Part shown: positions 9,259-20,042 of the stretch, one piece after another | Position numbering within the stretch: the first letter of the stretch is position 1 | How the letters are laid out: the number at the start of each line of letters is the position of its first letter | Origin: Mycolicibacterium sp. P9-64 | GTDB taxonomy: Bacteria; Actinomycetota; Actinomycetes; Mycobacteriales; Mycobacteriaceae | Direction of reading: 5' to 3' | NCBI RefSeq assembly: GCF_008329605.1 | Contig: NZ_NPKO01000004.1 | Coordinates: 248,001-312,000 of the forward strand | Length of the DNA: 64,000 nt | Program-made: the position numbers and the translations under genes | Notes under the pieces: model-generated | What the model was told of the DNA's origin: nothing | Databases searched by the model: none | Seen by the model: only the letters and a program-made list of their open reading frames with translations

Positions 9259-9831
9259 ATGACCCCGTTGGCCGCAGTGATCTTGGCCGGCGGGGCATCG
9301 CGGCGCATGGGCCGCGACAAGGCAACTCTCAAATTCTCTGGCCCCGCCGGTGAGACGACGTTCGTCGAGCGTGCCGTCGAGGTGCTCGGTGAGCGCTGTT
9401 CCCCGGTGTTCGTGGTGGCCGCGCCCGGACAACCCCTGCCACCCGGCCTGAAGGCCGACGTCCTGCGCGACGAGGTCCGCGGCGTCGGCCCATTGTTGGC
9501 GACGGCCTGCGGATTGCGTGCCGCCGCCGATGCGGGTCTCGAGCTGGCCTTCGTGTGCGCCGTCGACATGCCCTACTTGACCGTCGAGCTGATCGACGAA
9601 CTCGTTGGTCCTGCGGTGCGGCTCGGCGCGGACGTGGTGCTGCCGTGGGATGGCCGTGACCACTACCTTGCCGGTGTCTATCGCACTTCGCTGGCCGACC
9701 GCGCCGAAGCATTGGTGGCAGCGGGGGAGCGCAGCATGCGCGCGCTGGTCGATGTGGTGGACACCCAGCGCGTGGTGATGCCCGAACAGCGGGCACTGAC
9801 CAACGTCAACACCGCCGCAGATCTCGTCTGA
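9259..9831 (+). CDS. mobA: molybdenum cofactor guanylyltransferase
   Basis: The 190-residue product is read from the ATG at 9259, 4 nt after the korB stop. An in-frame GTG at 9226 inside korB would add 11 residues but has no ribosome-binding site. The N-terminal [21 protein letters not shown] is the GTP-binding LAGGxSxRMGxDK signature of MobA, and [15 protein letters not shown] supplies the metal-binding aspartate. It transfers GMP to molybdopterin to form the bis-MGD or MGD cofactor precursor. The C-terminal [11 protein letters not shown] motif is also typical. Co-transcription with korAB is likely from the spacing, although the functions are not linked. Confidence 0.95.
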   Translation: MTPLAAVILAGGASRRMGRDKATLKFSGPAGETTFVERAVEVLGERCSPVFVVAAPGQPLPPGLKADVLRDEVRGVGPLLATACGLRAAADAGLELAFVCAVDMPYLTVELIDELVGPAVRLGADVVLPWDGRDHYLAGVYRTSLADRAEALVAAGERSMRALVDVVDTQRVVMPEQRALTNVNTAADLV

Positions 9832-11204
<1,373 letters not shown>

Positions 11205-11246
11205 CGTTCGTTGGACGTCGCGACGTCGATCGCTACAGATGTGAAC

Positions 11247-11277
11247 AACGGTGCCGGGCGATGTGCCCGGCACCGTT
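11247..11277 (+). terminator. intrinsic-type terminator hairpin after rpfE
   Basis: This is a perfect 13 bp stem (AACGGTGCCGGGC at 11247-11259 pairing with 11265-11277) with a 5 nt loop, followed by CTCATTT. It starts 42 bp after the rpfE stop. The strong GC stem with a weak U-tract is typical of mycobacterial terminators. It separates rpfE from the second rpf gene. Confidence 0.75.
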
Positions 11278-11376
11278 CTCATTTACACCACGGCCCACTT
11301 CAACCAATCACGCCCCGATAAAGAACTCCCACCTCTTCTGTAACGCGTGAAATCCCTCACACGAAGTACTGGATGA

Positions 11377-11961
<585 letters not shown>

Positions 11962-12015
11962 CCTCGTTGCTCGCGGGATCCCGGCATCGACCTACCACCG
12001 CCCCAAGCTGGACGG

Positions 12016-13173
12016 TCACAGGTCGTCGCCAGGCAGTGCAAACGCCGATCGGGACGCCACCGACGCCAGGTGCCGGGTGAGAACCGCCTCCGGCATCAGA
12101 GCCGAGGCACGCATCATCGCGGCGCCGATGAACGAGGGCCGCAGGTTGACGACGTCGCCGATCAGCCTGGATTCCCGGACCAGTGGGCGTACCCGCGGTT
12201 GCCGGACTGCGGCGTAACGCGCGAATGCGGCAGGCAGGCCGTCGGCGTGCTCGATGCAGTACGCCAGGATCGCCGCGTCCTCGAGCCCCTGACAACCACC
12301 CTGGCCGAGATGAGGGCGCATCGGATGGGCGGCGTCACCGACGAGCACGACAGAACCGCGTGCCCATTGGCGAGCCTCGGCCCTGTCGTAGAGGTCGTTG
12401 CGCAGGACGGCATTCGGGTCGGTGGTCGCCAACAACGCGGGGATCGGGTCGGCCCAGTCGCCGTACTTGGATCGAAGGTAGGCCAGTTCGCCGCCTGGAG
12501 CGGATCCGCCCTCGGGGCCGCGCTCGGTGGCAAACCAGTAGGTGTGCTCGGGGCCGAGTGGGACGTGGCCGAATTCCGTTCCCGTGCCCATGGTCTCACC
12601 GGCAAGCTCGGGGTCGATCGAGTAGTTGGCGACTCCGCGCCACGCCGTGTAACCCGCGTAGCGCCTGCGGAGCGCGCCGTTGAGATGCCGCGCCACCATG
12701 GATCCAACGCCATCCGCGCCGACGACGGCGTCCGCGCGGCGAGTCGTGCCGTCCGCCGACGTGATCCGTACTCCGTCGGCAGTCGCCACGAGTTCGGCAG
12801 CCGCGCAACCGGACTCGACGGTGCCTGCGTTCAGTGCATCGGCCAACAGGCCCATGAGTACCGTGCGGCGGACCACCACCAACGGTTCACCGAGCGCGCG
12901 GACGATGCGCTCGGGTGCAGGATGACGCAGCCACGACCCGTCGCGCCAACGCATGGCGCCTGCGGACACCCGGCCACCCGACGCCCGAACGGCGTCACCG
13001 AGGCCGATCTCGTCGAGGGCGGCCAAGGCGTTTGGCCAGATGCTGATCCCCGCGCCCGACGTGGTGTCGGTGCGTTCCTCGAGGATGGTCACCCGGTGGC
13101 CGTGCCGCTGCATGGCCACCGCGGTCGCCAGCCCCGCGATGCCGGCACCGACCACCACGATGTGTTTGGTCAC
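12016..13173 (-). CDS. FAD-dependent aromatic-ring-type monooxygenase
   Basis: The 385-residue product has the three fingerprints of group A flavoprotein hydroxylases. These are the N-terminal FAD Rossmann loop VVGAGIAGLATAVAMQRHG, the middle DG motif (VVGADGVGSMVARH), and the C-terminal GDAAHPMRPHLGQGG that binds the FAD ribityl chain. Such enzymes hydroxylate aromatic or heterocyclic substrates (salicylate, urate and others) with NAD(P)H and oxygen. The order and length fit urate- or salicylate-hydroxylase-like proteins, but the substrate cannot be told. It is convergent with the rpf genes, 54 bp from the second rpf stop, and follows a thioesterase and HxlR gene on the same strand. Confidence 0.9.
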   Translation of the reverse strand: MTKHIVVVGAGIAGLATAVAMQRHGHRVTILEERTDTTSGAGISIWPNALAALDEIGLGDAVRASGGRVSAGAMRWRDGSWLRHPAPERIVRALGEPLVVVRRTVLMGLLADALNAGTVESGCAAAELVATADGVRITSADGTTRRADAVVGADGVGSMVARHLNGALRRRYAGYTAWRGVANYSIDPELAGETMGTGTEFGHVPLGPEHTYWFATERGPEGGSAPGGELAYLRSKYGDWADPIPALLATTDPNAVLRNDLYDRAEARQWARGSVVLVGDAAHPMRPHLGQGGCQGLEDAAILAYCIEHADGLPAAFARYAAVRQPRVRPLVRESRLIGDVVNLRPSFIGAAMMRASALMPEAVLTRHLASVASRSAFALPGDDL

Positions 13174-13217
13174 CGCACGAAACTAGCGCGGCGAGGCGGC
13201 TACCCGGGGCGAAGGTG

Positions 13218-13769
13218 TCAGAGGTCGAACACCAGGAGCGTGCTGGTCGCCGTTGCGACCACCGCGCCGTCGGGATCGGTGACGACGCCCTCGGTGAAGC
13301 CGACCCGCGAGCCGGCCTTGACCACCGTGCCCGTCGCGGTGAGCAGGCCGCTGGTGAGGCGCACTGCCTTGAGGTAGTTCACCTTGATCTCGACCGAGGT
13401 GTAGCCCTTGCCGAGCGGAAGCGTGCTGTGCAGCGCGCAACCGGCCACCGAGTCGAGCAGCGTGCACACCAGGCCGCCGTGGATGACGCCGATCGGGTTG
13501 TAGGCCGACTCGTCGGGGCGGCACGTGAAGACCACCTTGCCGGGATCGGCGGACACCAGCTCGAACTCCATCAGCCCGGAGATCGGCGGCGGCGGCAGGA
13601 TCCCGTCGGCCATCGCGCGCAGGTAGTCGATGCCGGGCATCGCAAGGCCCCTCGCGGTGGTGGGCGCGGGGTCGTGCCACGACACGACCTTCGAACGCAA
13701 CTCGCCCCAGGCGTCCTCGGGAGTCTCGGTTGGCTCTGCGTGCGTGGATCGGCTCGCCGATGTCGTCAT
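13218..13769 (-). CDS. PaaI-type hotdog thioesterase
   Basis: The 183-residue product is read from the ATG at 13767-13769, which overlaps the stop of the HxlR gene (ATGA). The C-terminal 130 residues are a hotdog domain with the PaaI motif NPIGVIHGGLVCTLLDSVAG, where the conserved HGG loop binds CoA. The N-terminal 50 residues are a polar extension. Family members hydrolyse aryl- or acyl-CoA thioesters. It is probably co-transcribed with the HxlR regulator and perhaps the monooxygenase, which suggests aromatic-acid metabolism; this is inferred from context. Confidence 0.88.
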   Translation of the reverse strand: MTTSASRSTHAEPTETPEDAWGELRSKVVSWHDPAPTTARGLAMPGIDYLRAMADGILPPPPISGLMEFELVSADPGKVVFTCRPDESAYNPIGVIHGGLVCTLLDSVAGCALHSTLPLGKGYTSVEIKVNYLKAVRLTSGLLTATGTVVKAGSRVGFTEGVVTDPDGAVVATATSTLLVFDL

Positions 13770-14164
13770 GATCTGCGTCCTTCGTCGAGGCGGTCGGCGA
13801 TGGCCGCGTATTGGCGCGGCCGGTGCGGATCGTCGGGGGCGACGGCGTGGTGCTTGCCCCACTCGAGTAGCGCATCGAGCACCGGGATGAGCGCGCGGCC
13901 GGATTCGGTGAGTTGGTACTCGTCGCGCGCAGGGGCGCTCTGGTACGGCACCTTGGTGATGACACCCGCGGCGGTCAACGCCTTGAGCCGCGCGGCGATG
14001 CGGTCGCGGGGTGCGCCGGTGCCGCGGATGATGTCGCTGAACCGGGTGGCTCCCAACGCGATCTCGCGCACGACCAGCAGGGCCCAGCGCTCGCCGACGA
14101 CCTCCACGGCCGCGGCGATCGGGCACGGTCGACCGGGTAGGTCGCCCAACGGCACTGCGGTCAT
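13766..14164 (-). CDS. HxlR-family transcriptional regulator
   Basis: The 132-residue winged-helix protein has the HxlR pattern CPIAAAVEVVGERWALLVVREIALGATRFSDI. It ends in a wing and recognition segment with LTESGRALIPVLDALLEWG. HxlR proteins often regulate their own and adjacent genes and respond to aldehydes, quinones or metabolites. The start codon is 22 bp from a perfect palindrome in the promoter region, a natural autoregulatory site. Its stop overlaps the thioesterase start. Confidence 0.93.
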   Translation of the reverse strand: MTAVPLGDLPGRPCPIAAAVEVVGERWALLVVREIALGATRFSDIIRGTGAPRDRIAARLKALTAAGVITKVPYQSAPARDEYQLTESGRALIPVLDALLEWGKHHAVAPDDPHRPRQYAAIADRLDEGRRS

Positions 14165-14575
14165 GGTGCTAGTCTGCCGGGAGTGAGTTTGAAAATCAAA
14201 CCAATGTTGCCGCGATCACTCGCCGTCATCGCTGCAGGCAAGGTGCTTGACGGGAATCTGAGACACCCGATTCTGCTGCCGGGGTCGCGTGCTCGAAAAA
14301 AGCGTCGCGAGACGTTTCTGATAAATGTCCGGGTGGCCTGGTTTGACTCGTCGCTCTGGGGCCGATGAGGCGCCATGGCACCCGAGTGCAACGCCTTGCC
14401 AGCCTTGACATGGCAGTTCGGGACGGCCCGCCCGAGGCTGTAGGCAACCCGCTATCCAGCGGTTCTAGCGGTGCCGGAATTGACTTGGAATTGGCTGTCT
14501 GCTGCGATCAGCTGGGGCCACCTTCTGGCGTGACGCCCTAGTCATCCCAATCGGCGTCGAGCCCGCAGGCCACCG
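14165..14575. other. 410 bp gap between HxlR gene and DeoR gene 3' end
   Basis: Apart from the palindrome at 14187-14201, I see no gene with convincing codon use; short open frames on both strands have no recognisable product. The base composition starts to drop here, so this is the left edge of the sugar-utilisation island. No tRNA or integrase remnant is visible. Confidence 0.45.
14187..14201. promoter_or_regulatory. HxlR operator candidate, GTTTGA-AAA-TCAAAC
   Basis: A perfect 6-3-6 inverted repeat lies 22 bp upstream of the HxlR gene start on the minus strand, in the place of the core promoter. The AT-rich palindrome stands out from the GC-rich context. Autoregulation through it is an inference from position. 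Confidence 0.55.
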
Positions 14576-15418
14576 TCACCGCGAACTGGTCGCACAGCTG
14601 CGAGCGGCTGAAATCGAGTTGCTGGCGAGAATGAGTCTTACGTCATTCTCGTCACAAAGTTTGGCGAAGTAGGGCTCGGACTTGTCGACGATGACGATGT
14701 CGATATCAGCGAGCTTGAAAACTCCGACGAAGTCCGTGAGACCAAGCTTGCTGTGATCCATCGGCACGATAATCCTTCGGGCCTGCTGAAGGACGGCGCG
14801 CTTGACGTCCGCTTCGCCCAGATCAGCCACGCTGAACTGATCCCCAGACATTCCCGTGACCCCTAAGAATGCGACGTTGACCGTGAACTGTCGAATTGCT
14901 TGCAGGGCAAGAGGTCCCACGAAGCTATCGGCTATCGGTCGGTACTGCCCCCCGACGACCGAACAATGAATCGAGCCGCGCGCGCTGAAAGTGCGCGCGA
15001 CTGACACGGAGTTGGTCAGCACGTTGAGATTCGCGCCGAAACGTGAGCCCGGTTCATTCGCTTCGTCCGCGATAGCCTCGGCGATGGCCAACGAGGTCGT
15101 GCCGGCATCGAGGAAGATGGAATCATTCTGGCCCAGCATGGGAAGGCAGGCTTGGGCGATCGCCTCCTTCTGGGCTGCATTGGCGAAGCGTCTCGCTTCC
15201 ACTTCGACCTCATACGCGGGCGAACGTGTCGCAAGCGCACCTCCGTGGGTTCGTTTCAGTTTGCGCTCAGTCTCGAGCGCCACGATGTCCCTTCGGATGG
15301 TCGGTTGTGTGACTTGGAGCTGCTTCGCAAGTTCGCTTACTTTTACGCGGCCGCGACTGTTTACCAGCTCGACAATGCGTGCACGACGTTCCTCTGCGAA
15401 TTCCGGAGGCTGAGACAT
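14576..15418 (-). CDS. DeoR-family sugar operon regulator
   Basis: The 280-residue product has the N-terminal DeoR helix-turn-helix (RRARIVELVNSRGRVKVSELAKQLQVTQPTIRRDIVALE). A DeoR sensor domain with the phosphosugar-isomerase-like SIFLDAGTTSLAIAEAI motif follows. DeoR regulators respond to phosphorylated sugars and usually repress sugar operons. It is the last gene of the six-gene minus operon and probably controls both that operon and the divergent transporter operon through the palindrome at 20024-20058. The last 15 residues (SISAARSCATSSR) look like a poorly conserved tail. Confidence 0.92.
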   Translation of the reverse strand: MSQPPEFAEERRARIVELVNSRGRVKVSELAKQLQVTQPTIRRDIVALETERKLKRTHGGALATRSPAYEVEVEARRFANAAQKEAIAQACLPMLGQNDSIFLDAGTTSLAIAEAIADEANEPGSRFGANLNVLTNSVSVARTFSARGSIHCSVVGGQYRPIADSFVGPLALQAIRQFTVNVAFLGVTGMSGDQFSVADLGEADVKRAVLQQARRIIVPMDHSKLGLTDFVGVFKLADIDIVIVDKSEPYFAKLCDENDVRLILASNSISAARSCATSSR

Positions 15419-15447
15419 GGGGCGGTCACCTCACTAATGTGATGCGG

Positions 15448-16287
15448 TCATGTCCATGATGTCGCCTTCACAGACGCTAGATGAGCGCCGACACGTTCCC
15501 GTTGCTCGCCAGAGGTCGCGACTGGGTCGCGATCTCGAGGGGGAACCGTCGCGAACTGAGCATCGGGTATCGCGTAACTCCATTTCCGCGCCAGGTCATA
15601 CGGATGCACTGGGTCGTTCTCGGTTCCGATGACCAATGTGGACACCGAAATCGACGCCAGCTCTTGGGCGCGGGCATAGGCCCTGTTGCGAGGTACGCTT
15701 CGTAGCCGTACCGATCGCGCTACAGCGAGCGGTGCGTCAAACTGACGAAGCAGGCTCTCGCCAGCCAGTGGCGAGATCGCGGCGACGTCGCGGTATTGCT
15801 GAGATTCGGCGAACTGCACGCGCGCGGCGGACGTATCTGCTCCGGCTCCAAGAAGTTCACCAATGTCCGCCATAACCCTCAAGTTTCTGGGCAGCGGCAC
15901 GTCGGTGAATGCGGGGCGGATAAGAGTGAGGCTTCGCACACAGAAGTCCGGGCTCAAAGCGGTACGGAGCGCAACTGCCGCACCCATCGATATGCCTACG
16001 ATGTGCGCAGGTTTGTTCACCTGCCCCAGCCGGTCCATCAGGGCCCGCAGATCATGGACGAGCGAGTCGAAGCGGAAGTCTGCAGGCTCTCCGATTGCCA
16101 AACTCTCACCGTGCGCTCGAACATCAGGAGCCAATACTGTGAATCCATCGGTATCCACGCCAGTGATCAAATCCAGCGGCTGCTTGTGATCTGCGCCGAG
16201 ACCGTGGAGCAACACGAGGACTTCGGGCGCGTCAGCGTTACCCAGGTGAAATCCCGCGGTTGACGCGTACTGTTCGTGACAGTTCAT
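15448..16287 (-). CDS. alpha/beta-fold hydrolase
   Basis: The 279-residue product has the alpha/beta hydrolase core: oxyanion-type VLLHGLGADHKQPL, nucleophile elbow HIVGISMGAA (Ser100) and the acid strand VIGTENDPVHP. The region where the catalytic histidine normally follows reads ATVPPRDRDP and has no histidine at the expected place; the nearest is in GAHLASV near the end. It may belong to a subgroup without the canonical His, or be altered. The start overlaps the stop of the TIM-barrel gene (ATGA at 16284-16287), so it is part of the sugar operon, perhaps acting on a lactone or ester. Function otherwise unknown. Confidence 0.82.
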   Translation of the reverse strand: MNCHEQYASTAGFHLGNADAPEVLVLLHGLGADHKQPLDLITGVDTDGFTVLAPDVRAHGESLAIGEPADFRFDSLVHDLRALMDRLGQVNKPAHIVGISMGAAVALRTALSPDFCVRSLTLIRPAFTDVPLPRNLRVMADIGELLGAGADTSAARVQFAESQQYRDVAAISPLAGESLLRQFDAPLAVARSVRLRSVPRNRAYARAQELASISVSTLVIGTENDPVHPYDLARKWSYAIPDAQFATVPPRDRDPVATSGEQRERVGAHLASVKATSWT

Positions 16288-17138
16288 GGCATAGGCCGTT
16301 CGGTTGACGTTCGGAGCAGCGCAATAACCTCTGCGAGCTCTTCCTGCTTCGCGTCTTGAATGATCAGCGGAACTCCGTTGGCGAGGTCATTGTGCAGTCG
16401 AGCTACCAGCTCGTAGTCCACCACTCCTCGGCCGACAAGCGTCGAGGACCAGGGGACGGTGTCTTTGGCGTGCACGCAGATCGTTCGGTGCCCAAGCTCG
16501 CCGAAAGCTCGTTCGAGCGTGTACCGGTGATCGCTGGGAGCGATGTTGGTGATGAGATTGGCCGGATCTAGAATGAATCCGATCTGACCTGCGTCATCAC
16601 CCAGTTCCTGCTGCAGTCTCAAGGCTCGGTCGACATCGGCGACGGTATTGGCGGGCTCGGGTTCAATTGCCAAGAGTAGGCCGCCTTGCTCCGCCGCCGG
16701 CAGGAGCACGTCGAGGCTAGCGCGGAAGTCTTTCCACGCCGATTTTGAGGTGGTATCCGGATGGAACCCCCACATATTGTCCGGATCCCGTGATCCACTG
16801 CAAAGCGTCGCCGCGGTGGCACCCGTACAGCCCAATCGTGCAATGAAATCTGCCGCTCGTGCCGTCTGATCAGTTCGACGCGAAGTGACGGGGTCAGCTG
16901 TGTTGAAGGTGGCAGAAACGCCCCAAAGTGTCAGTCCGGCTGCGGCCAGGTCGTCTCCAATTCCTTCGAGGTCACCCGAGCTGATCTCGACTTCCGTTGG
17001 TATCGTCGGAAACCCAAACGTGCTGAGGTTCAGTTGTACCTCCGTCAGCGCAAGCACTTGGAAAGCCTCGGCCAGCTGAACGGCCGTCTGGACGTGAAAG
17101 ATCCGCGCAAACGCTCCCAACGGGACCGGGCTGCTCAC
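16284..17138 (-). CDS. sugar-phosphate isomerase/epimerase-like TIM barrel protein
   Basis: The 284-residue product is read from a GTG at 17136-17138 that follows AAGGAGGTT and overlaps the dehydrogenase stop (GTGA). It shows the metal-binding residues of the xylose-isomerase-like (AP_endonuc_2) fold: Glu in LLAIEPEPAN, Asp in GFILDPANLI and His/Asp in ICVHAKDTVPW. These enzymes isomerise or epimerise keto-sugars, or dehydrate keto-inositols. With a Gfo/Idh enzyme and an SDR beside it, it probably rearranges an oxidised sugar in the pathway encoded here. Confidence 0.86.
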   Translation of the reverse strand: MSSPVPLGAFARIFHVQTAVQLAEAFQVLALTEVQLNLSTFGFPTIPTEVEISSGDLEGIGDDLAAAGLTLWGVSATFNTADPVTSRRTDQTARAADFIARLGCTGATAATLCSGSRDPDNMWGFHPDTTSKSAWKDFRASLDVLLPAAEQGGLLLAIEPEPANTVADVDRALRLQQELGDDAGQIGFILDPANLITNIAPSDHRYTLERAFGELGHRTICVHAKDTVPWSSTLVGRGVVDYELVARLHNDLANGVPLIIQDAKQEELAEVIALLRTSTERPMP

Positions 17139-18181
17139 AGTTGAACCTCCTTGCCTCCGGAGGTGGACGAATCCGCCACAGCTTCGATCCATCGGACTGC
17201 GGCGACTCCGTCTTCGGGTGATGGGTCCTCAGGCGTGCCGTTCAAAATGGCAAGCGCGAAGTCGTCGGCCTGCAGTTTGTACGCGTCGGTATCGCCGAAG
17301 TGTGGAAGCAGAGCGGCGGAATCTCCATCGACGTGGACCTCAACTTCGCTGGCGAGCTTGAAGAAGGGAAAAGGGGTACGGATGCGAATGTGGCCGTTGG
17401 CACCATAGATGTCGGCGCCTTCGGCGTAGACACCGTGGACCGCGGCAGCAACCTCGAATGAGACAAGCCCGCCGTGATCACGGAGTCCGGCGACGCCCTT
17501 CCACGAGTAGTTCTCCCCGACGCGTCCGACACGCGCGGCCACCCACGTTCCAGGCCCTGCGAGGTAGGAGATCTGATCGAAGAGGTGCGCGCCATGGGTG
17601 GTCAAGAGATAACGTTCGCGGTCTGCTTTGAACGAATTCTCGACCTGGCGCACCTGCGCGTCGACGACGGTGTCGGGGAAGAGAGTCGTCTCCACAGGAG
17701 CACGATCTGCCATGACTCGATACCAGCATGAGATGGAGAGAATCTCACCGACCCGCGCGACGTGCTCTTTCGCAAACGCAATTCCCGGGTCGTGTCGCTT
17801 CATCGCTCCTGTCTGCAATTTCAGCTCGAGGGTGGCTGCCAATTCCGCAAGCTCTCGTGCCTGGTCGGTGGTCTGAGCAAGGGGCTTCTCCATGAGGACG
17901 TGTTTGCCAGCCTGGAGCGCTTGTTTTCCGAGTTGGTAGTGGAAGCGGTCGGGGGTGGCGATGAGGACCGCGTCCACTGCAGGGTCTGCGAGCAACGTAG
18001 TGGTGTCGGTGTAGCCGGTGATTCCATATTTCCCTGCAACGCCATGCGCCAGCGCGGGGCTGGGGTCGCTGACTGCAACCAATTCGACATAGCGGGTCTT
18101 GGAGAAGACGGGCAGGTGCGCGACCTGGGTGATTCGACCCGCCCCGACTACTCCGAGACGTATCTTCCGGTCAGTGCTCAT
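17135..18181 (-). CDS. Gfo/Idh/MocA-family sugar dehydrogenase
   Basis: The 348-residue product starts at the ATG at 18179-18181; the frame runs further upstream, but only inside the ROK gene. It shows GVVGAGRITQVAHLPVF (NAD(P) Rossmann loop) and the MEKPLAQTTDQARELA motif with the catalytic Lys. The C-terminal domain has long beta strands. It overlaps the ROK kinase stop by 11 bp. It is probably an oxidoreductase of the imported sugar or a derivative. Paralogous to, but clearly different from, the two dehydrogenases near the left edge. Confidence 0.88.
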   Translation of the reverse strand: MSTDRKIRLGVVGAGRITQVAHLPVFSKTRYVELVAVSDPSPALAHGVAGKYGITGYTDTTTLLADPAVDAVLIATPDRFHYQLGKQALQAGKHVLMEKPLAQTTDQARELAELAATLELKLQTGAMKRHDPGIAFAKEHVARVGEILSISCWYRVMADRAPVETTLFPDTVVDAQVRQVENSFKADRERYLLTTHGAHLFDQISYLAGPGTWVAARVGRVGENYSWKGVAGLRDHGGLVSFEVAAAVHGVYAEGADIYGANGHIRIRTPFPFFKLASEVEVHVDGDSAALLPHFGDTDAYKLQADDFALAILNGTPEDPSPEDGVAAVRWIEAVADSSTSGGKEVQL

Positions 18182-19121
18182 GCGAGTCCCTTTCTGAGAT
18201 ATGGGTGGGGAATGCGGAGCGGCGTTGGGCGAGCCGTCCGACGCCAATAGCTGCAGCGAGCGGGCCGACGGGATCGGCAAGGATACGAGGGGCGGGACGC
18301 GCTCGCGGAAATGGGGCTTGTTCGGCGATACGCTCCGTTATCGCTGGCACGAGAAAGTCGGCAGCGTGGTGTCCGAACCCGCCGGATATGTAGATGACGG
18401 AGGGGTCGAACGCCGGGATCAACCGGGTCAGGACGGTGCCGATGGCCTCGCCAGCAGAATGGAGGATGTGCACTGCGCTGGTGTCGCCTGCCCGTGCGGC
18501 CTCGACAACGTCCTCCGCGCGCACTGCATTCTTGTGCCTGACATGCAACCCCAATGTTTTCGCCTGCGCCGCAACTGCGCTGCCACTGGCGAAGAGTTCT
18601 AGGCATCCACTGCTGCCGCACGGGCAAGGGTGCAACCCGGTCTGCTCGACGGGAACATGCCCGAGTTCGGCGGCGAAACCGAAGGACCCCTCAATGACTC
18701 TGCCCCCGACGGAGAGCGCGCCACCGACTCCAGTTCCAAGCGCAAACAGGATGGCCGTTTCTCTCTGGCTGGTGTCGGACTGAATTCCCAATAATGTGGC
18801 ATTGGCGTCGTTTTCGATGATCACATGGACCCCGACAAGCTTGGAGAGAGTGGCAGCCAAAGGGGCACCATGCAGGTCGAGCAGTGCACTGTGAAGAAGT
18901 TCCCCGGTGGCTCTGTTGACCAGGCCCGCCGCAGCAACTCCAACCGCAACGGGGCCGGGCGCGCTGGAGATCAGATCGGTCATGAGGGCTGCCAGAGATG
19001 CGATAGCGCCTGACGCAGTGCCGTCATGAGGACGATAGGAGCTCCCCACGACCTCTCCGTACGGATCGACCACGACGGCAGACACTTTCGTGCCACCGAG
19101 GTCGGCACCCACGCTGTACAT
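18171..19121 (-). CDS. ROK-family sugar kinase
   Basis: The 316-residue product is read from the ATG at 19119-19121, chosen because MYSVGADLGGTK is the normal ROK N-terminus; an in-frame start at 19214 would add 31 residues of unlikely sequence. Motifs are the ATP phosphate loop GADLGGTK, the catalytic Asp region IIENDANAT, GTGVGGALSVGG, and the zinc/ROK signature HPCPCGSSGCLELFASG with three cysteines. No N-terminal helix-turn-helix is present, so this is a kinase rather than a ROK repressor. It phosphorylates a hexose or similar sugar in the cytoplasm, and probably provides the phosphorylated intermediate sensed by DeoR. Confidence 0.9.
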   Translation of the reverse strand: MYSVGADLGGTKVSAVVVDPYGEVVGSSYRPHDGTASGAIASLAALMTDLISSAPGPVAVGVAAAGLVNRATGELLHSALLDLHGAPLAATLSKLVGVHVIIENDANATLLGIQSDTSQRETAILFALGTGVGGALSVGGRVIEGSFGFAAELGHVPVEQTGLHPCPCGSSGCLELFASGSAVAAQAKTLGLHVRHKNAVRAEDVVEAARAGDTSAVHILHSAGEAIGTVLTRLIPAFDPSVIYISGGFGHHAADFLVPAITERIAEQAPFPRARPAPRILADPVGPLAAAIGVGRLAQRRSAFPTHISERDSHEH

Positions 19122-19217
19122 GCGCTCGCCCAGCCCGACAGCACCACCGGCAGCGCCCGGCGATCGCGCATCCCTGTCTCGTCGATAGGTAGTTAGCCTC
19201 CGCGCCCCGACCATTGG

Positions 19218-19982
19218 CTATCGCACCGTCCATCCGCCATCGACGACGAGCGTGTGCCCGGTGATCAACGAAGCCCCCGGCGACGCGAGGAAAGTCACGG
19301 CTGCGGCTACCTCCTGCGGCACCCCGACGCGATGTAGCCCTGCGATCCGTTCGAGGGTGTCGTCGAGGAACTGGCGATCGGCAAGGGCTTGGGCAGTTCC
19401 GTCCGTCTCGATGAAAGTCGGTGCGACAGCGTTGACGCGAACTCCGAGTTCACCCCACTCGATCGCAAGACACTTGGTGAGGTGAATTACCGCCGCCTTG
19501 CTGGCGCAGTATGCGGATTCGCTTGGCAGCGCGACGATCCCGGCTTGCGATGCGATGTTGACAATGGTCCCCGAGCCGCGACTCTTGAAGAATCGGCGCG
19601 TGACGTGCTGGGAAAGAAAAAACGTCGAGCGCACGTTCAAATCCCAGACCGCCGCGAAATCTTCCTCGGTGACGTCGAGGGCGTTGCTGATGATGCTGCC
19701 ACCCACGTTATTCACCAGAATGTCTACTCCACCGTGGGTTTCCTCGATCGAGTCGAGCTGTTCCCTGCAGGAGTTGAGGTCTCGAACATCGAGTGCTAAC
19801 GGAATCGCTTTCCGGCCTAGGGATTCGATCTCACCCACCACGTCGGCGTTGCTGTCGGTCGTCCGCAGACCAACCACCACATCCGCGCCGGCACGCGCGA
19901 GGTCGAGCGCGATCGCGCGGCCGATTCCCCGCGACGCACCCGTCACGACGGCCACACTGCCCGCTAGCGATGAGTCGCTCAT
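19218..19982 (-). CDS. SDR-family oxidoreductase
   Basis: The 254-residue classical short-chain dehydrogenase has TGASRGIGRAIALDL (cofactor loop), NNVGG, catalytic Ser in IASQAGIV, YCASKAA (Tyr/Lys) and the C-terminal ITGHTLVVDGGWTVR. Such enzymes interconvert sugar alcohols and ketoses or gluconate-type acids with NAD(P). It is the first gene of the minus-strand sugar operon and diverges from the ABC transporter across a 163 bp gap that holds the palindromic operator candidate. Confidence 0.92.
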   Translation of the reverse strand: MSDSSLAGSVAVVTGASRGIGRAIALDLARAGADVVVGLRTTDSNADVVGEIESLGRKAIPLALDVRDLNSCREQLDSIEETHGGVDILVNNVGGSIISNALDVTEEDFAAVWDLNVRSTFFLSQHVTRRFFKSRGSGTIVNIASQAGIVALPSESAYCASKAAVIHLTKCLAIEWGELGVRVNAVAPTFIETDGTAQALADRQFLDDTLERIAGLHRVGVPQEVAAAVTFLASPGASLITGHTLVVDGGWTVR

Positions 19983-20012
19983 GGCTCTCCACTCCGTCTC
20001 GTCGATTGCCTA

Positions 20013-20042
20013 TTGCGTTTGCGTTTAGGCTCGGTTTATATT
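20013..20042 (+). promoter_or_regulatory. sigma-A-like promoter of the sugar transporter operon
   Basis: TTGCGT at 20013-20018 and TATATT at 20037-20042 are separated by 18 bp, a good housekeeping promoter reading toward the substrate-binding-protein gene. The operator candidate arms overlap this promoter, so repressor binding would block it. It lies about 100 bp before the ATG at 20146. Confidence 0.5.

Noticed and set aside
14183..14368. Small plus-strand frame of 61 codons after the HxlR gene
   Set aside because: No ribosome-binding site or domain; it runs through the HxlR promoter palindrome.
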